A DNA stretch of 9,466 bases from an uncultured Bacilli bacterium (lineage in GTDB: Bacteria; Bacillota_I; Bacilli_A; RF39; UBA660): assembly GCA_934101795.1 (NCBI GenBank), contig CAKORY010000025.1, positions 1-9,466 of the forward strand, written 5' to 3'. Position 1 is the stretch's first letter. Each line of letters begins with the position of its first letter. Position numbers and translations under genes: made by a program. Shown here piece by piece: positions 1 to 7,500 of the stretch. Under the pieces are notes generated by a model, which searched no databases, was not told the origin of the DNA, and saw nothing but the letters and a program-made list of their open reading frames with translations.

Positions 1-31
1 ATCAAAGAATGGTTGTTTATACAAGGTTTAA
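1..31 (+). CDS. Possible 3' end of an upstream gene (partial)
   Basis: The window opens just upstream of a strong terminator, so the end of a gene is expected here. Reading from base 2 gives SKNGCLYKV and then a TAA stop at 29-31, six bases before the terminator stem, which is natural spacing. The frame from base 3 (stop at 37-39, inside the stem) cannot be excluded, and the upstream unit may instead be an RNA gene. Too little remains to name a product. Confidence 0.25.
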   Translation, partial: SKNGCLYKV

Positions 32-36
32 GGCAC

Positions 37-72
37 AATAGATATAGCAAGGATGTTATATCTATTTTTTTG
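37..72 (+). terminator. Rho-independent terminator of the upstream unit
   Basis: The arm at 37-49 pairs with 54-66 in a 13-bp stem containing one G-U pair and closed by an AGGA loop. A run of T follows (65-71). The long stem and T-run make this a confident plus-strand terminator. It separates whatever lies upstream from the structured RNA that follows. Confidence 0.8.
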
Positions 73-79
73 TATTTTA

Positions 80-356
80 AAAACTGTCCGTAGGTAAGCT
101 CAATAAACTAGGATCGGACATGCCTGCCAGAGCGCGTCCGCGTGCTAGGTCAGGCCGGGTGCAAAATAAATACGAAGGTAAGAAATTGGCGTGGTTGAAG
201 AACCCTACTGCCGAGTTATTAACAAAAGAATCTTCTCACTTGTATAAACTAGTGGCTTTTACTACAATACTTAGTTTTATACAAACAGAAGAATAAACAA
301 AGAATATACAAAATAAGTGTAAAATAGATGTAAAATTTATTGCATCTATTTTTGTT
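80..356 (+). ncRNA. Structured GC-rich RNA of unassigned class, or leader of the ABC operon
   Basis: Bases 111-213 are far more GC-rich than anything else in this AT-rich window and have no convincing reading frame. Three nested or serial helices are visible. TGTCCG (85-90) pairs with CGGACA (115-120). A hairpin at 122-155 has GCCTG/CAGGC outside, CC/GG next, and AGCGCG/CGTGCT inside around a TCCG loop. A third hairpin at 186-214 has TTGGC/GCCGA outside and GGTT/AACC around GAAG. A further AT-rich stem pairs 240-251 with 272-284 with one bulge. The RNA ends at the terminator at 321-357. It does not match SRP RNA, tmRNA, RNase P RNA or 6S RNA as I know them. A raiA-motif-like RNA is one untested possibility. 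The position directly before an operon also allows a cis-regulatory leader. The 5' end is not defined. Confidence 0.6.
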
Positions 357-357
357 T
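321..357 (+). terminator. Terminator of the structured RNA
   Basis: AAAATAGATG (321-330) is perfectly complementary to CATCTATTTT (343-352), a 10-bp stem with a 12-base loop, followed by TTTTTGTTTG. It lies 38 bases before the ATG of the ABC ATPase. It therefore either ends a stand-alone ncRNA or serves as the attenuator of a regulated leader. Confidence 0.75.
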
Positions 358-367
358 GTGATAAAAT
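340..367 (+). promoter_or_regulatory. Candidate promoter of the ABC transporter operon
   Basis: TTGCAT (340-345), a 16-base spacer and TAAAAT (362-367) preceded by TGA give a plausible extended -10 promoter, with a start near 374. It overlaps the right arm of the preceding terminator and leaves a very short 5' UTR before the ribosome binding site at 378-384. If real, the operon can be transcribed independently of the upstream RNA. Confidence 0.4.
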
Positions 368-394
368 TAGGTTATAAGAAAGGAAAAAGAAAAT

Positions 395-1285
395 ATGAAA
401 AAATTATTAGAATGTCAAAACTTATGTAAGAGTTTTGGTAAAAAACAAATATTAAAAGATGTTTCCTTTGAAATAGATGAAGGAGATATACTAGCATTTA
501 TTGGGCCTAACGGAAGTGGTAAAACAACTACAATCAAATTGATTTTAGGTCTTCAAAAAATAGATAAAGGAAAGGTTAGTATTAATGGCTTTGATGTTGA
601 AAAAGACTTTGTTAAAGCTATTGAAAAGGTCGGAGCTATTGTTGAAAATCCAGATACCTATATGTATTTAACTGGTTGGCAAAATTTAAAGATGATAGCA
701 AATCTATACAAAGGTGTAACTGATGAAGAAATTAAGAAAATCGTTAAACTTGTAGACTTAGAAAAAAGAATAAACGATAAAGTAAGTAAATATTCTTTAG
801 GTATGCGCCAAAGACTTGGAATAGCTAGAGCTTTAATTAATAAACCAAATGTATTAATACTAGATGAACCAACAAATGGACTGGATCCTGAAGGTATTAA
901 AGATTTAAGAAATTTACTTAAAAAATTAGCTAGTGATGGAATGGGAATCTTAATATCTAGTCATAACTTAGCAGAACTTGAAAGTTTTTGTAATAAAGTA
1001 CTAATTATTGATAATGGTAAAATTATCGAAACTAGTGATGTTAAAGAATTTAAAAGTAGTGGTAATAAATATATATTTAAAGTAAGTAATACAAAGAATC
1101 TTGAAATAGAAGGTATATATCAAGTAAAAGGTGATGAGTTTGCTTATAATGGAAGTAAAGAAGAAATAGCTAAATTAATAAAGACTTTAGTTAAAAAGAA
1201 TGTAGATATATATGAAGTTAAAATGGAAGAACTTACTTTAGAAGAAGCATTCTTAAAAAAGACTGGGGGAAATAAAAATGTTTAA
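395..1285 (+). CDS. ABC transporter ATP-binding protein, bacitracin/lantibiotic-immunity (BcrA/LanF) type
   Basis: This 296-residue cytoplasmic ATPase would energise the permease encoded next. Seen: Walker A GPNGSGKT at residues 37-44, signature SLGMRQ at 134-139, Walker B VLILDEP at 153-159, D-loop NGLDP at 161-165 and H-loop His190. At the Q-loop position it reads AIVENPD, with Glu84 instead of Gln. That 'E-loop' is known from BcrA/LanF-type ATPases that export bacitracin or lantibiotics. The C-terminal ~85 residues, ending in an EELTLEEAFLKKTGG-like segment, are the usual accessory domain of ABC-2 drug and peptide exporters. The start is supported by GAAAGGA at 378-384, ten bases before ATG. 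The gene overlaps the permease gene by 8 bases, implying coupled translation. The exported substrate is not readable from the sequence; antimicrobial peptide defence is an inference from the E-loop. Confidence 0.93.
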   Translation: MKKLLECQNLCKSFGKKQILKDVSFEIDEGDILAFIGPNGSGKTTTIKLILGLQKIDKGKVSINGFDVEKDFVKAIEKVGAIVENPDTYMYLTGWQNLKMIANLYKGVTDEEIKKIVKLVDLEKRINDKVSKYSLGMRQRLGIARALINKPNVLILDEPTNGLDPEGIKDLRNLLKKLASDGMGILISSHNLAELESFCNKVLIIDNGKIIETSDVKEFKSSGNKYIFKVSNTKNLEIEGIYQVKGDEFAYNGSKEEIAKLIKTLVKKNVDIYEVKMEELTLEEAFLKKTGGNKNV

Positions 1286-2660
1286 TTTAATAAAGAATGA
1301 AGTGTATAAAATATTACATAAAAGAGGAACATTTATTGTTTTAATTATAACAGCTTTATTTATTACATTAGTGTCATATTTAATTGGTCATGAACAAGTT
1401 AATTATGTATCCACAGAAAGGTATTATAATAGTGATACTGGAAATGCAAATGAAAATAAAACAAATCAAGAAATGAATGAATTAAGTAAAAAATATAATG
1501 ATAAAACATGGCAATACTATGTATTGAATGATGTCAATGCTGTTGTAGGTAATTATAATTATGCCCTAGAAGGTAATTATTTAGATGAAAATATTGAAAA
1601 TGAATATAATGCTATTAAAAAAGCTTTGAATAGTGATGATTGGAAATATTTTGTTAATGTAAAGACAGAAAGTTTAAAAAATGAATTAAAAGATTATGAA
1701 GAAAGCTTAAAAAGTGCAACAAGTGATAAAGCCAAAAAAGATATAGAAGCTGAGATATATAGAATTAATATTGCTATTGAAATGAATGAATATCGCTTAA
1801 AAGAAAATGTTAAATATGGTAATGATTATATAAGTAATGCAATTGATGATGTAATTTCTTTAGCATCACAAGTTAAAACTTATGAAACAACTACGAATGA
1901 AGAAACTAAAACACAACTGGAACAAAGTGTAAAAAGTTATTATAAATCTAGGTATATTTTAGAAAATAAAGAGGATATTAATAATGAAAGCAATTTAAGA
2001 TATATAATGACTAACTTTTATAGTGAATATACATTCTTAATCCTTGTATTTGGTGTTATGATTGCTGGAGCTATAGTAAGTGAAGAATATAATAAAGGAA
2101 CAATTAAATCTCTTCTTATAACTCCATATAAAAGATCAACTATTTTGCTTTCTAAGTTTATAACAGTTATAATATTTACTATTTTATTTATTATAATTAG
2201 TTATTTAATGCAAATTATAATAGGTGGTTTATTCCTAGGTTTTGGTTCTTTAAGTAACCATGTAGTTGAATATAATTTAGCATCTAAATCTCTTGAAGTA
2301 ATGAGTTTATCAAAATATGTACTTTTATACTCAATTGCTAATTTACCACAAATAATACTTCTTGTTACTTTAGCATTTGCTGTTTCAACAATTGTTGGTA
2401 ATACTGCTTTTGCCATTGTAATAACTTTTGCAGGTGTAATTGGTTCTTCAATTATAAATATGTTTGCATCTGCCTACAAAATAGAAATACTTAAATATTT
2501 TGTAACAACAAACTGGGATTTTAACTATTATCTATTCGGAGGTACAAGTCCTTATAAAATAGGTTTAACTCATGCAATTATTGTATGTATAATATATTTC
2601 TTAATAATGGTTATAACATCATTTGTTGTATTTAATAAAAAGAATATAAAAAATATATAA
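1278..2660 (+). CDS. ABC-2 type transporter permease
   Basis: This 460-residue integral membrane protein is the partner of the preceding ATPase. One membrane segment lies near residues 18-37, then about 210 residues of charged, Asn/Lys/Glu-rich sequence, with a likely helical or coiled stretch at about 128-180. Five more membrane segments follow near 250-269, 293-318, 348-371, 376-396 and 431-453. The segment SEEYNKGTIKSLLITP (268-283), just after the second membrane span, is the typical cytoplasmic coupling region of ABC-2 permeases. The large loop between spans 1 and 2 should face outside and may contact the substrate. GGGGGA at 1265-1270 sits seven bases before the ATG, inside the end of the ATPase gene. 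The deacetylase gene starts 14 bases after its stop, so the three genes probably share one mRNA. Confidence 0.9.
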   Translation: MFNLIKNEVYKILHKRGTFIVLIITALFITLVSYLIGHEQVNYVSTERYYNSDTGNANENKTNQEMNELSKKYNDKTWQYYVLNDVNAVVGNYNYALEGNYLDENIENEYNAIKKALNSDDWKYFVNVKTESLKNELKDYEESLKSATSDKAKKDIEAEIYRINIAIEMNEYRLKENVKYGNDYISNAIDDVISLASQVKTYETTTNEETKTQLEQSVKSYYKSRYILENKEDINNESNLRYIMTNFYSEYTFLILVFGVMIAGAIVSEEYNKGTIKSLLITPYKRSTILLSKFITVIIFTILFIIISYLMQIIIGGLFLGFGSLSNHVVEYNLASKSLEVMSLSKYVLLYSIANLPQIILLVTLAFAVSTIVGNTAFAIVITFAGVIGSSIINMFASAYKIEILKYFVTTNWDFNYYLFGGTSPYKIGLTHAIIVCIIYFLIMVITSFVVFNKKNIKNI

Positions 2661-2674
2661 AGGGTTGTGATTAA

Positions 2675-3859
2675 ATGAAAAGAAAAAGGTATAAAATAAA
2701 GAAAAAAGCATTAGGCTTTATAGCCATAAGTTTATTACTTGTGGCAATTTCTTTGTTTAAAACTTTTTCTTTTGCATATCCAAATAATGAAGAAAAAACT
2801 AAAAAAGTAAGTGTAAGTGATATAAGTGATTATGAAAATATGCAAGATAATTTAGTAAGTAGAATAGATTTTGATGATAAAATAACTAATATTGTAAGTA
2901 TTGTTGATGATAGATATATCTCTAAAATATTTAATTTTAAAACTGGTGAAGAAGTATCGATTGAAAGTATATTAAAAAATGATACGGTTGATGCTTTCTT
3001 TAAAAAAGTAAAAGAACTTTTATATTTGAAATATCCAAAGTTTATTGCCAGTAAGTTAGAACTTCTTAATAAAACTAATAGTTATTATTTAAAAGAAAAT
3101 GAACTTATTATGTATTTTTATGATTATGAAATAGAACCTATGGTAAGTGAAGAGTTATCACTTCATATAAATTATAATGAAATAAAAGAATATCTAGATA
3201 TAACAGTAAAACTAGATAATACCTATGAAAATGAAGATGGAAATAAAATAGATAAAAATAAGAAAATAGTAGCTTTAACATTTGATGATGGCCCTGGAGG
3301 ATATACAAGTAATTTAGTAGATACTTTATTAGATAATAAAGCAAGTGCTACATTTTTTATGCTAGGGAAGAACTTAAATAATTATAAAGATACAGTAAAA
3401 AAAGTATATAATAATGGAATGGAAATAGGATATCATTCATATGCCCATAAGAATTTTAAAAGACAAAAACTTCAAGAAATAAAAGAAGAATTTAATAAAA
3501 GTAATAATATTTTAAAAAGTATAACTGGATCTACTTTTAAATTAATTAGACCTCCGTATGGGGAAATTAATGAAAAAATTAAAAAAAGTTTAGATGCATC
3601 GTTTATTTTATGGAATATTGATACGTTAGATTGGAAAAATAAAGATAGTGATTATTTAACTGATTATGTTTTAAAAGAAGTAAATGATGGTAATATTATT
3701 TTATTTCATGATATACATAAAACTAGTATAGATGCTATTAACAAATTACTTCCTTTGTTATATGTAAATGGTTATCAGGTAGTAACAGTATCAAAACTTG
3801 CTGAAATAACTGGTACCAATCTTGAACTACATAAAACTTATAGATATTTTAAAAAATAA
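2675..3859 (+). CDS. Membrane-anchored polysaccharide (peptidoglycan) deacetylase, PdaC-like
   Basis: This 394-residue protein should be anchored by one N-terminal membrane segment (about 14-33) after a Lys/Arg-rich start, with the rest outside the cell. Residues ~65-180 contain patterns such as FNFKTGEEVSIESIL and EIEPMVSEELSLHINYNEI that resemble the DUF3298/RsiV-type domain found before the catalytic domain in B. subtilis PdaC. The NodB deacetylase domain fills ~198-378 with every catalytic motif present: TFDDGP (202-207; Asp204, Asp205), HSYAH (254-258), RPPYG (292-296), DTLDW (316-320) and LFHDIH (343-348). The expected reaction is metal-dependent removal of N-acetyl groups from cell-wall sugars, which in this family lowers sensitivity to lysozyme or autolysins. 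AAAGGG (2659-2664) is the ribosome binding site. The context with an immunity-type ABC exporter suggests an envelope-defence operon. Whether it acts on GlcNAc or MurNAc cannot be told. Confidence 0.9.
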   Translation: MKRKRYKIKKKALGFIAISLLLVAISLFKTFSFAYPNNEEKTKKVSVSDISDYENMQDNLVSRIDFDDKITNIVSIVDDRYISKIFNFKTGEEVSIESILKNDTVDAFFKKVKELLYLKYPKFIASKLELLNKTNSYYLKENELIMYFYDYEIEPMVSEELSLHINYNEIKEYLDITVKLDNTYENEDGNKIDKNKKIVALTFDDGPGGYTSNLVDTLLDNKASATFFMLGKNLNNYKDTVKKVYNNGMEIGYHSYAHKNFKRQKLQEIKEEFNKSNNILKSITGSTFKLIRPPYGEINEKIKKSLDASFILWNIDTLDWKNKDSDYLTDYVLKEVNDGNIILFHDIHKTSIDAINKLLPLLYVNGYQVVTVSKLAEITGTNLELHKTYRYFKK

Positions 3860-3870
3860 GCAACAAAGTC

Positions 3871-3899
3871 TTGCAATAAGTAAAAATCTGTGTTATTAT
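3871..3899 (+). promoter_or_regulatory. Strong promoter reading directly into the 3908-3964 hairpin
   Basis: TTGCAA (3871-3876), a 17-base spacer and TATTAT (3894-3899) with TGT in front form a good extended -10 sigma-A promoter. The predicted start is near A3906. No gene lies between it and the terminator hairpin that begins there, so any transcript would be only about 58 nt long. Confidence 0.5.
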
Positions 3900-3905
3900 G
3901 TAGCT

Positions 3906-3964
3906 AAGCAACAAGTAAACACATTTATTTCGCTCAAAAAAATGAAATACTTGTTGCTTTTTTT
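3906..3964 (+). terminator. Terminator of the ABC-deacetylase operon, possibly also a stem-only small RNA
   Basis: The arm at 3906-3917 (AAGCAACAAGTA) pairs perfectly with 3948-3959, followed by T to 3964. An inner helix pairs 3922-3930 with 3936-3944 (one mismatch) around CGCTC. This is a very strong terminator for the deacetylase operon. Because a good promoter (3871-3899) would start transcription at the first base of the stem, it may also be produced as a small RNA consisting only of this hairpin. Confidence 0.8.
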
Positions 3965-3974
3965 AAATTTTGAC

Positions 3975-4003
3975 TTGAACATAAATAAAGAATAGTGTAT
4001 ACT
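3975..4003 (+). promoter_or_regulatory. Promoter of the T-box/ileS unit
   Basis: TTGAAC (3975-3980), a 17-base spacer and TATACT (3998-4003) match sigma-A sites well. The predicted start is near 4010, immediately before the base of T-box stem I (pairing begins at 4012), which supports the assignment. Confidence 0.75.
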
Positions 4004-4009
4004 ATATTA

Positions 4010-4200
4010 AGTAATCTGTGATGTAAGACGTTATTTAAAAGTCTTTTTAAAGAGAGTTAGCATTTGGTGGAAGCTAATAAAAGAATTAAATATGTATCAC
4101 TTACGGAGATTAATCGGGTTATTCCGTTATCAAAATTAAGTTAATTAAGGGATGGTACCGTCATTTATTGACTCCTTTTGGTGCTATCCTTTTTATTTTG
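4010..4200 (+). promoter_or_regulatory. T-box riboswitch, isoleucine specifier, controlling ileS
   Basis: This untranslated leader senses uncharged tRNA-Ile and lets transcription continue into ileS. Stem I closes by TAATCT (4012-4017) with AGATTA (4107-4112), and GTAAG (4023-4027) with CTTAC (4100-4104). The AGAGAG and GGTGGAAGC segments around 4051-4073 are the usual stem I distal and bulge motifs. The specifier is ATC at 4096-4098, an isoleucine codon. Stem III is CGG/CCG (4115-4126). The T-box GGGATGGTACCG (4149-4160) carries TGGT, able to pair with the ACCA end of tRNA-Ile. The competing terminator is at 4147-4198. Confidence 0.93.
4147..4198 (+). terminator. T-box terminator (attenuator) of ileS
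   Basis: AAGGGATGGTACC (4147-4159) pairs with GGTGCTATCCTT (from 4180) through several G-U pairs. An inner GTCA/TGAC helix continues the stem, and TTTTTATTTT follows from 4190. The left arm is the T-box sequence itself, so forming the antiterminator with tRNA-Ile excludes this hairpin. Confidence 0.85.
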
Positions 4201-4211
4201 GAGGTAAGAAA

Positions 4212-7200
4212 ATGGAAAGATTTAAAAGTTTAAGTAAAGAAAGTGCTTATGAAACTGAAAGTAAAATACTTGAAAAATGGAAAAATGAAGATATTTTAAA
4301 TGAAACTATTGAAAATAGGAAAGATGCCCCATATTTTGTTTTCTATGATGGCCCTGCAACAGCTAATGGACATCCAGGACTTCACCATATGGTTGCTAAA
4401 TTCTTAAAAGATACTATTTGCAAGTATAAAACTATGCAAGGATATAAAGTTCTTCGTAAAGTTGGATGGGATACTCATGGATTGCCAGTAGAATTACAAG
4501 TAGAAAAGGAACTTGGTTTTACAGGTAAAAAAGATATAGAAAAATATGGTATCAAAGAATTTAATCAAAAGTGTCGTGAAAGCGTTTGGAAAAATGAAGA
4601 TACATTTACTGATTTAACAGAAAAAATGGGACAATTTATAGATATTAAACACCCATATGTTACATATGATAATAACTATATTGAAACAGAATGGTGGATT
4701 TTAAAAAAGTTTTTTGAAGAAGGATTATTTTATGAAGGAGTTAAGATTCTTCCATATTGTCCTAGATGTGGAACTGGTCTTGCATCACATGAAGTTGCTC
4801 AAGGCTATGAAGAAATGAGTGTTGATACTGTAATTGTACCAATGAAGAAAAAAGGTGAAGATGTATACTTCTTAGTATGGACAACAACACCATGGACATT
4901 AATTGCAAATGTTGGTTTATGTGTAAATCCTGATTATGACTATTCTTTAGTTTTAAGTAAAGGTACTAAATTTATTTTAGCAACATCACTTGTTTCTAAA
5001 GTTTTAGGTGAAGATGTAGAAATACTTGATACTTTTAAAGGAAGTAGTCTTGAATATACTGAATACGAACAATTAATACCAGAACTTTCTGTTAATAAAA
5101 AAGGTTTCTTTGTTTGCTGTGATAAGTACGTAACCGCTGAAGATGGTACAGGAATAGTACATTTAGCCCCAGCATTCGGAGCAGATGATGCTAGTGTTGG
5201 TCGTAAATACAACTTACCTTACTTAAATCCAGTTGGTGAAGATGGTAAATATACTGAAGGACCATGGAAAGGCATGCTTGTATTTGATGCTGATATCGAA
5301 GTAATTAAATACTTAAAAGAAAATGACAAACTATTTAAAAAACAAAGAATAGTTCATAACTATCCTCATTGCTGGAGATGTCATACACCCCTTATTTATT
5401 ATTCTAAACCAAGTTATTATCTTGAAATTACTAAAATTAAAGATAAAATTATTGCTAATAATAAAACTGTTAATTGGTATCCATCATATGTTGGAGAAAA
5501 ACGTTTTGGCAACTGGCTAGAAAACTTAAATGACTGGGCAATTTCACGTTCTAGATACTGGGGAACACCACTTCCATATTGGATTTGTTCATGCGGACAC
5601 ACAGAAATGATTGGTTCTCGTAAAGAGTTAGTAGAAAAAGCAATTGAAAACATTGATGAAACAATTGAACTACATAGACCATATATTGATGATGTTCATC
5701 TTAAATGTCCTGAATGTGGTAAAGCTATAACTAGATGTAAAGATGTAATAGATTGTTGGTTTGATTCTGGTTCTATGCCATTTGCTCAATATCATTATCC
5801 ATTTGAAAATAATGATTTATTTGAAACTCAATTTCCAGCAGATTTCATTTGTGAAGGAATAGATCAAACACGTGGATGGTTCTATACACTACTTGTTATT
5901 TCTACATTTGTAAAAGGGGTAAGTCCATTTAAAAATGTTTTAGTTAATGATTTATTTTTAGATGCCAATGGTAAAAAAATGAGTAAAACAATGGGTAATA
6001 TTGTTGAACCATTTACAACTATGAAGGAATATGGAGCAGATACTGTAAGATTTTATCTTCCATATGTTTCACCAGTCTGGGTACCACTTAAATTTGATAT
6101 AAATGGCTTAAAAGAAGTTCATTCTAAGTTCTTTAATCCTCTTAAAAACACTTATAACTTCTTTTCAATGTATGCTAACATTGATGATATTGATATAAAT
6201 ATGTGTAATGTTCCTTTAGAAGAAAGAGAAGATATTGATAGATGGCTAATTAGTAAATACAATAGACTTTTAAAATATGTAACTGAATCTTATGATGAAT
6301 ACGATTTAAATAAAGTTGTAAAAGCTTTAACTGACTTTGTATCTGATGATTTATCTAATTGGTATATAAGAAGAAATAGAAATAGATTTTGGGCAAGTAA
6401 CTTAGACAATAGTAAAAAGTCTGTTTATATTACAACATATGAAGTATTAGTTGGCTTATCTAAGATGATGGCACCTATAGTTCCATACCTTTCTGAAGAG
6501 ATATATACTAATTTAACTGGAGAAAAATCTGTTCATTTAGCTGATTTTCCAAAATATGATGAAAGTAAACTAGAAGACTTACTTGAAGAAAAAATGGATT
6601 TAGTTCGTGAGCTTATAAGTATTGGTAGAAATATTCGTGAAGAACAAAAACTAAGAGTGCGTCAACCACTTAGTGAAATCCTAATTGATGGTAAAAATAG
6701 TATGGTTATTGGTGAACTTACTGAACTAATCAAAGAAGAATTAAATGTTAAGAAAGTTACATATATTCAAGATACATCACTTTATATGAACTTTACTGTT
6801 AAACCAAACTTTAGAGTAGTAGGTAAAGTATTCGGGGCAAATCTTAAAGAGTTCCAAGAAAAGCTACTTACTTTAAGTTTAACTGATATAAAGAAACTAC
6901 AAAATAATGAAAGTATAAAGATGAATATTGCAGGAAATGATACTGATATTTATAGCGATATGGTAGATATAAGAATAGATGCTAAAGTAGGCTTTGATGT
7001 TGGTATGGAAAATAATAACTTTGTTATTTTAAACGCAACTCTTACACCAGAATTAATAAATGAAGGTATAGCTCGTGAAATAGTATCAAAAGTACAACAA
7101 ATGAGAAAAAATAACAACTATGAACTTACTGATAGAATAAGTATTATCTATAACGCAAATGATGATGTTAAAAACGCAATTGAAGACTTTAGTGACTATA

Positions 7201-7304
7201 TTAAGAAAGAAACTCTTGCAACTAAGTTAGAATTTAGTGAAAATGCAAATGAAGAATTCTTTGTTGATGAAAATAGAGTACTAATTGCTATTTCTAAGAA
7301 TTAA
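4212..7304 (+). CDS. ileS: Isoleucyl-tRNA synthetase, type 2, with altered GLHH signature
   Basis: This 1030-residue cytoplasmic class I synthetase charges tRNA-Ile. The start at 4212 is set by GGAGG at 4200-4204. An in-frame ATG at 4152 lies inside the T-box terminator and is rejected. The catalytic signature reads ANGHPGLHH (51-59), with GLHH (56-59) where HXGH is expected, so the first and third residues are swapped. KMSKT is at 589-593. The CP1 editing domain shows TTTPWTL (224-230) and GTGIVHLAPAFGADD (312-326), so editing looks intact. WFDSG is at 516-520. Cysteine pairs occur at 183/186, 387/390, 459/461 and 499/502. The length, the 'FYDGPATANG' style and the long C-terminal region fit the eukaryote-like IleRS2 branch, which is naturally mupirocin-resistant. 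It is preceded by an Ile T-box and followed 17 bases later by a tRNA gene. Confidence 0.97.
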   Translation: MERFKSLSKESAYETESKILEKWKNEDILNETIENRKDAPYFVFYDGPATANGHPGLHHMVAKFLKDTICKYKTMQGYKVLRKVGWDTHGLPVELQVEKELGFTGKKDIEKYGIKEFNQKCRESVWKNEDTFTDLTEKMGQFIDIKHPYVTYDNNYIETEWWILKKFFEEGLFYEGVKILPYCPRCGTGLASHEVAQGYEEMSVDTVIVPMKKKGEDVYFLVWTTTPWTLIANVGLCVNPDYDYSLVLSKGTKFILATSLVSKVLGEDVEILDTFKGSSLEYTEYEQLIPELSVNKKGFFVCCDKYVTAEDGTGIVHLAPAFGADDASVGRKYNLPYLNPVGEDGKYTEGPWKGMLVFDADIEVIKYLKENDKLFKKQRIVHNYPHCWRCHTPLIYYSKPSYYLEITKIKDKIIANNKTVNWYPSYVGEKRFGNWLENLNDWAISRSRYWGTPLPYWICSCGHTEMIGSRKELVEKAIENIDETIELHRPYIDDVHLKCPECGKAITRCKDVIDCWFDSGSMPFAQYHYPFENNDLFETQFPADFICEGIDQTRGWFYTLLVISTFVKGVSPFKNVLVNDLFLDANGKKMSKTMGNIVEPFTTMKEYGADTVRFYLPYVSPVWVPLKFDINGLKEVHSKFFNPLKNTYNFFSMYANIDDIDINMCNVPLEEREDIDRWLISKYNRLLKYVTESYDEYDLNKVVKALTDFVSDDLSNWYIRRNRNRFWASNLDNSKKSVYITTYEVLVGLSKMMAPIVPYLSEEIYTNLTGEKSVHLADFPKYDESKLEDLLEEKMDLVRELISIGRNIREEQKLRVRQPLSEILIDGKNSMVIGELTELIKEELNVKKVTYIQDTSLYMNFTVKPNFRVVGKVFGANLKEFQEKLLTLSLTDIKKLQNNESIKMNIAGNDTDIYSDMVDIRIDAKVGFDVGMENNNFVILNATLTPELINEGIAREIVSKVQQMRKNNNYELTDRISIIYNANDDVKNAIEDFSDYIKKETLATKLEFSENANEEFFVDENRVLIAISKN

Positions 7305-7321
7305 TGATAAAATGTTTATGG

Positions 7322-7398
7322 GTCCTTGTAGCTCAGTTGGATAGAGCGAATGCCTCCGACGCATTAGGTCGCAAGTTCGATTCTTGTCAAGGACACCA
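7322..7398 (+). tRNA. tRNA-Arg (anticodon CCG)
   Basis: A complete cloverleaf of 77 bases includes an encoded CCA end. The acceptor stem is GTCCTTG with CAAGGAC and discriminator A. The D arm is GCTC/GAGC, the anticodon stem AATGC/GCATT encloses CTCCGAC (anticodon CCG, reading CGG), and the T arm is GCAAG/CTTGT with TTCGATT. It starts 17 bases after the ileS stop and no separate promoter is visible, so it is probably processed from the ileS transcript. Confidence 0.95.
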
Positions 7399-7433
7399 TA
7401 ATTTGATTATTATTTAAATTTTCATGGTAATAA

Positions 7434-7473
7434 AAAACTACTCTCAATTTAATTTGAAAGTAGTTTTATTTTG
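7434..7473. terminator. Bidirectional terminator between ileS-tRNA and the convergent minus-strand genes
   Basis: AAAACTACT (7434-7442) pairs perfectly with AGTAGTTTT (7459-7467), and TCAA/TTGA extends the stem after a mismatch. The plus side continues TTTTATTTTG. The minus side continues TTTTTTATTA. It can end both the ileS-tRNA transcript and the minus-strand gene that stops at 7501. Confidence 0.75.
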
Positions 7474-7500
7474 AAAATAAGCACAATTAGAAAGATAATT

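Noticed and set aside
80..220. SRP RNA, tmRNA, RNase P RNA or 6S RNA as the identity of the structured RNA
   Set aside because: The hallmark sequences of these RNAs, such as the GGAAGGAAGCA-type SRP loop or the RNase P core motifs, are not present.
2201..2416. Minus-strand frame inside the ABC permease gene
   Set aside because: It is the antisense of a well-supported membrane protein gene, with no ribosome site or promoter of its own.
4152..4211. In-frame upstream ATG extending IleRS by 20 residues
   Set aside because: It lies within the T-box sequence and its terminator stem and lacks a ribosome site, whereas ATG 4212 has GGAGG at ideal spacing.
4940..5653. Two minus-strand frames inside ileS
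   Set aside because: They are shadows of a highly conserved synthetase gene.
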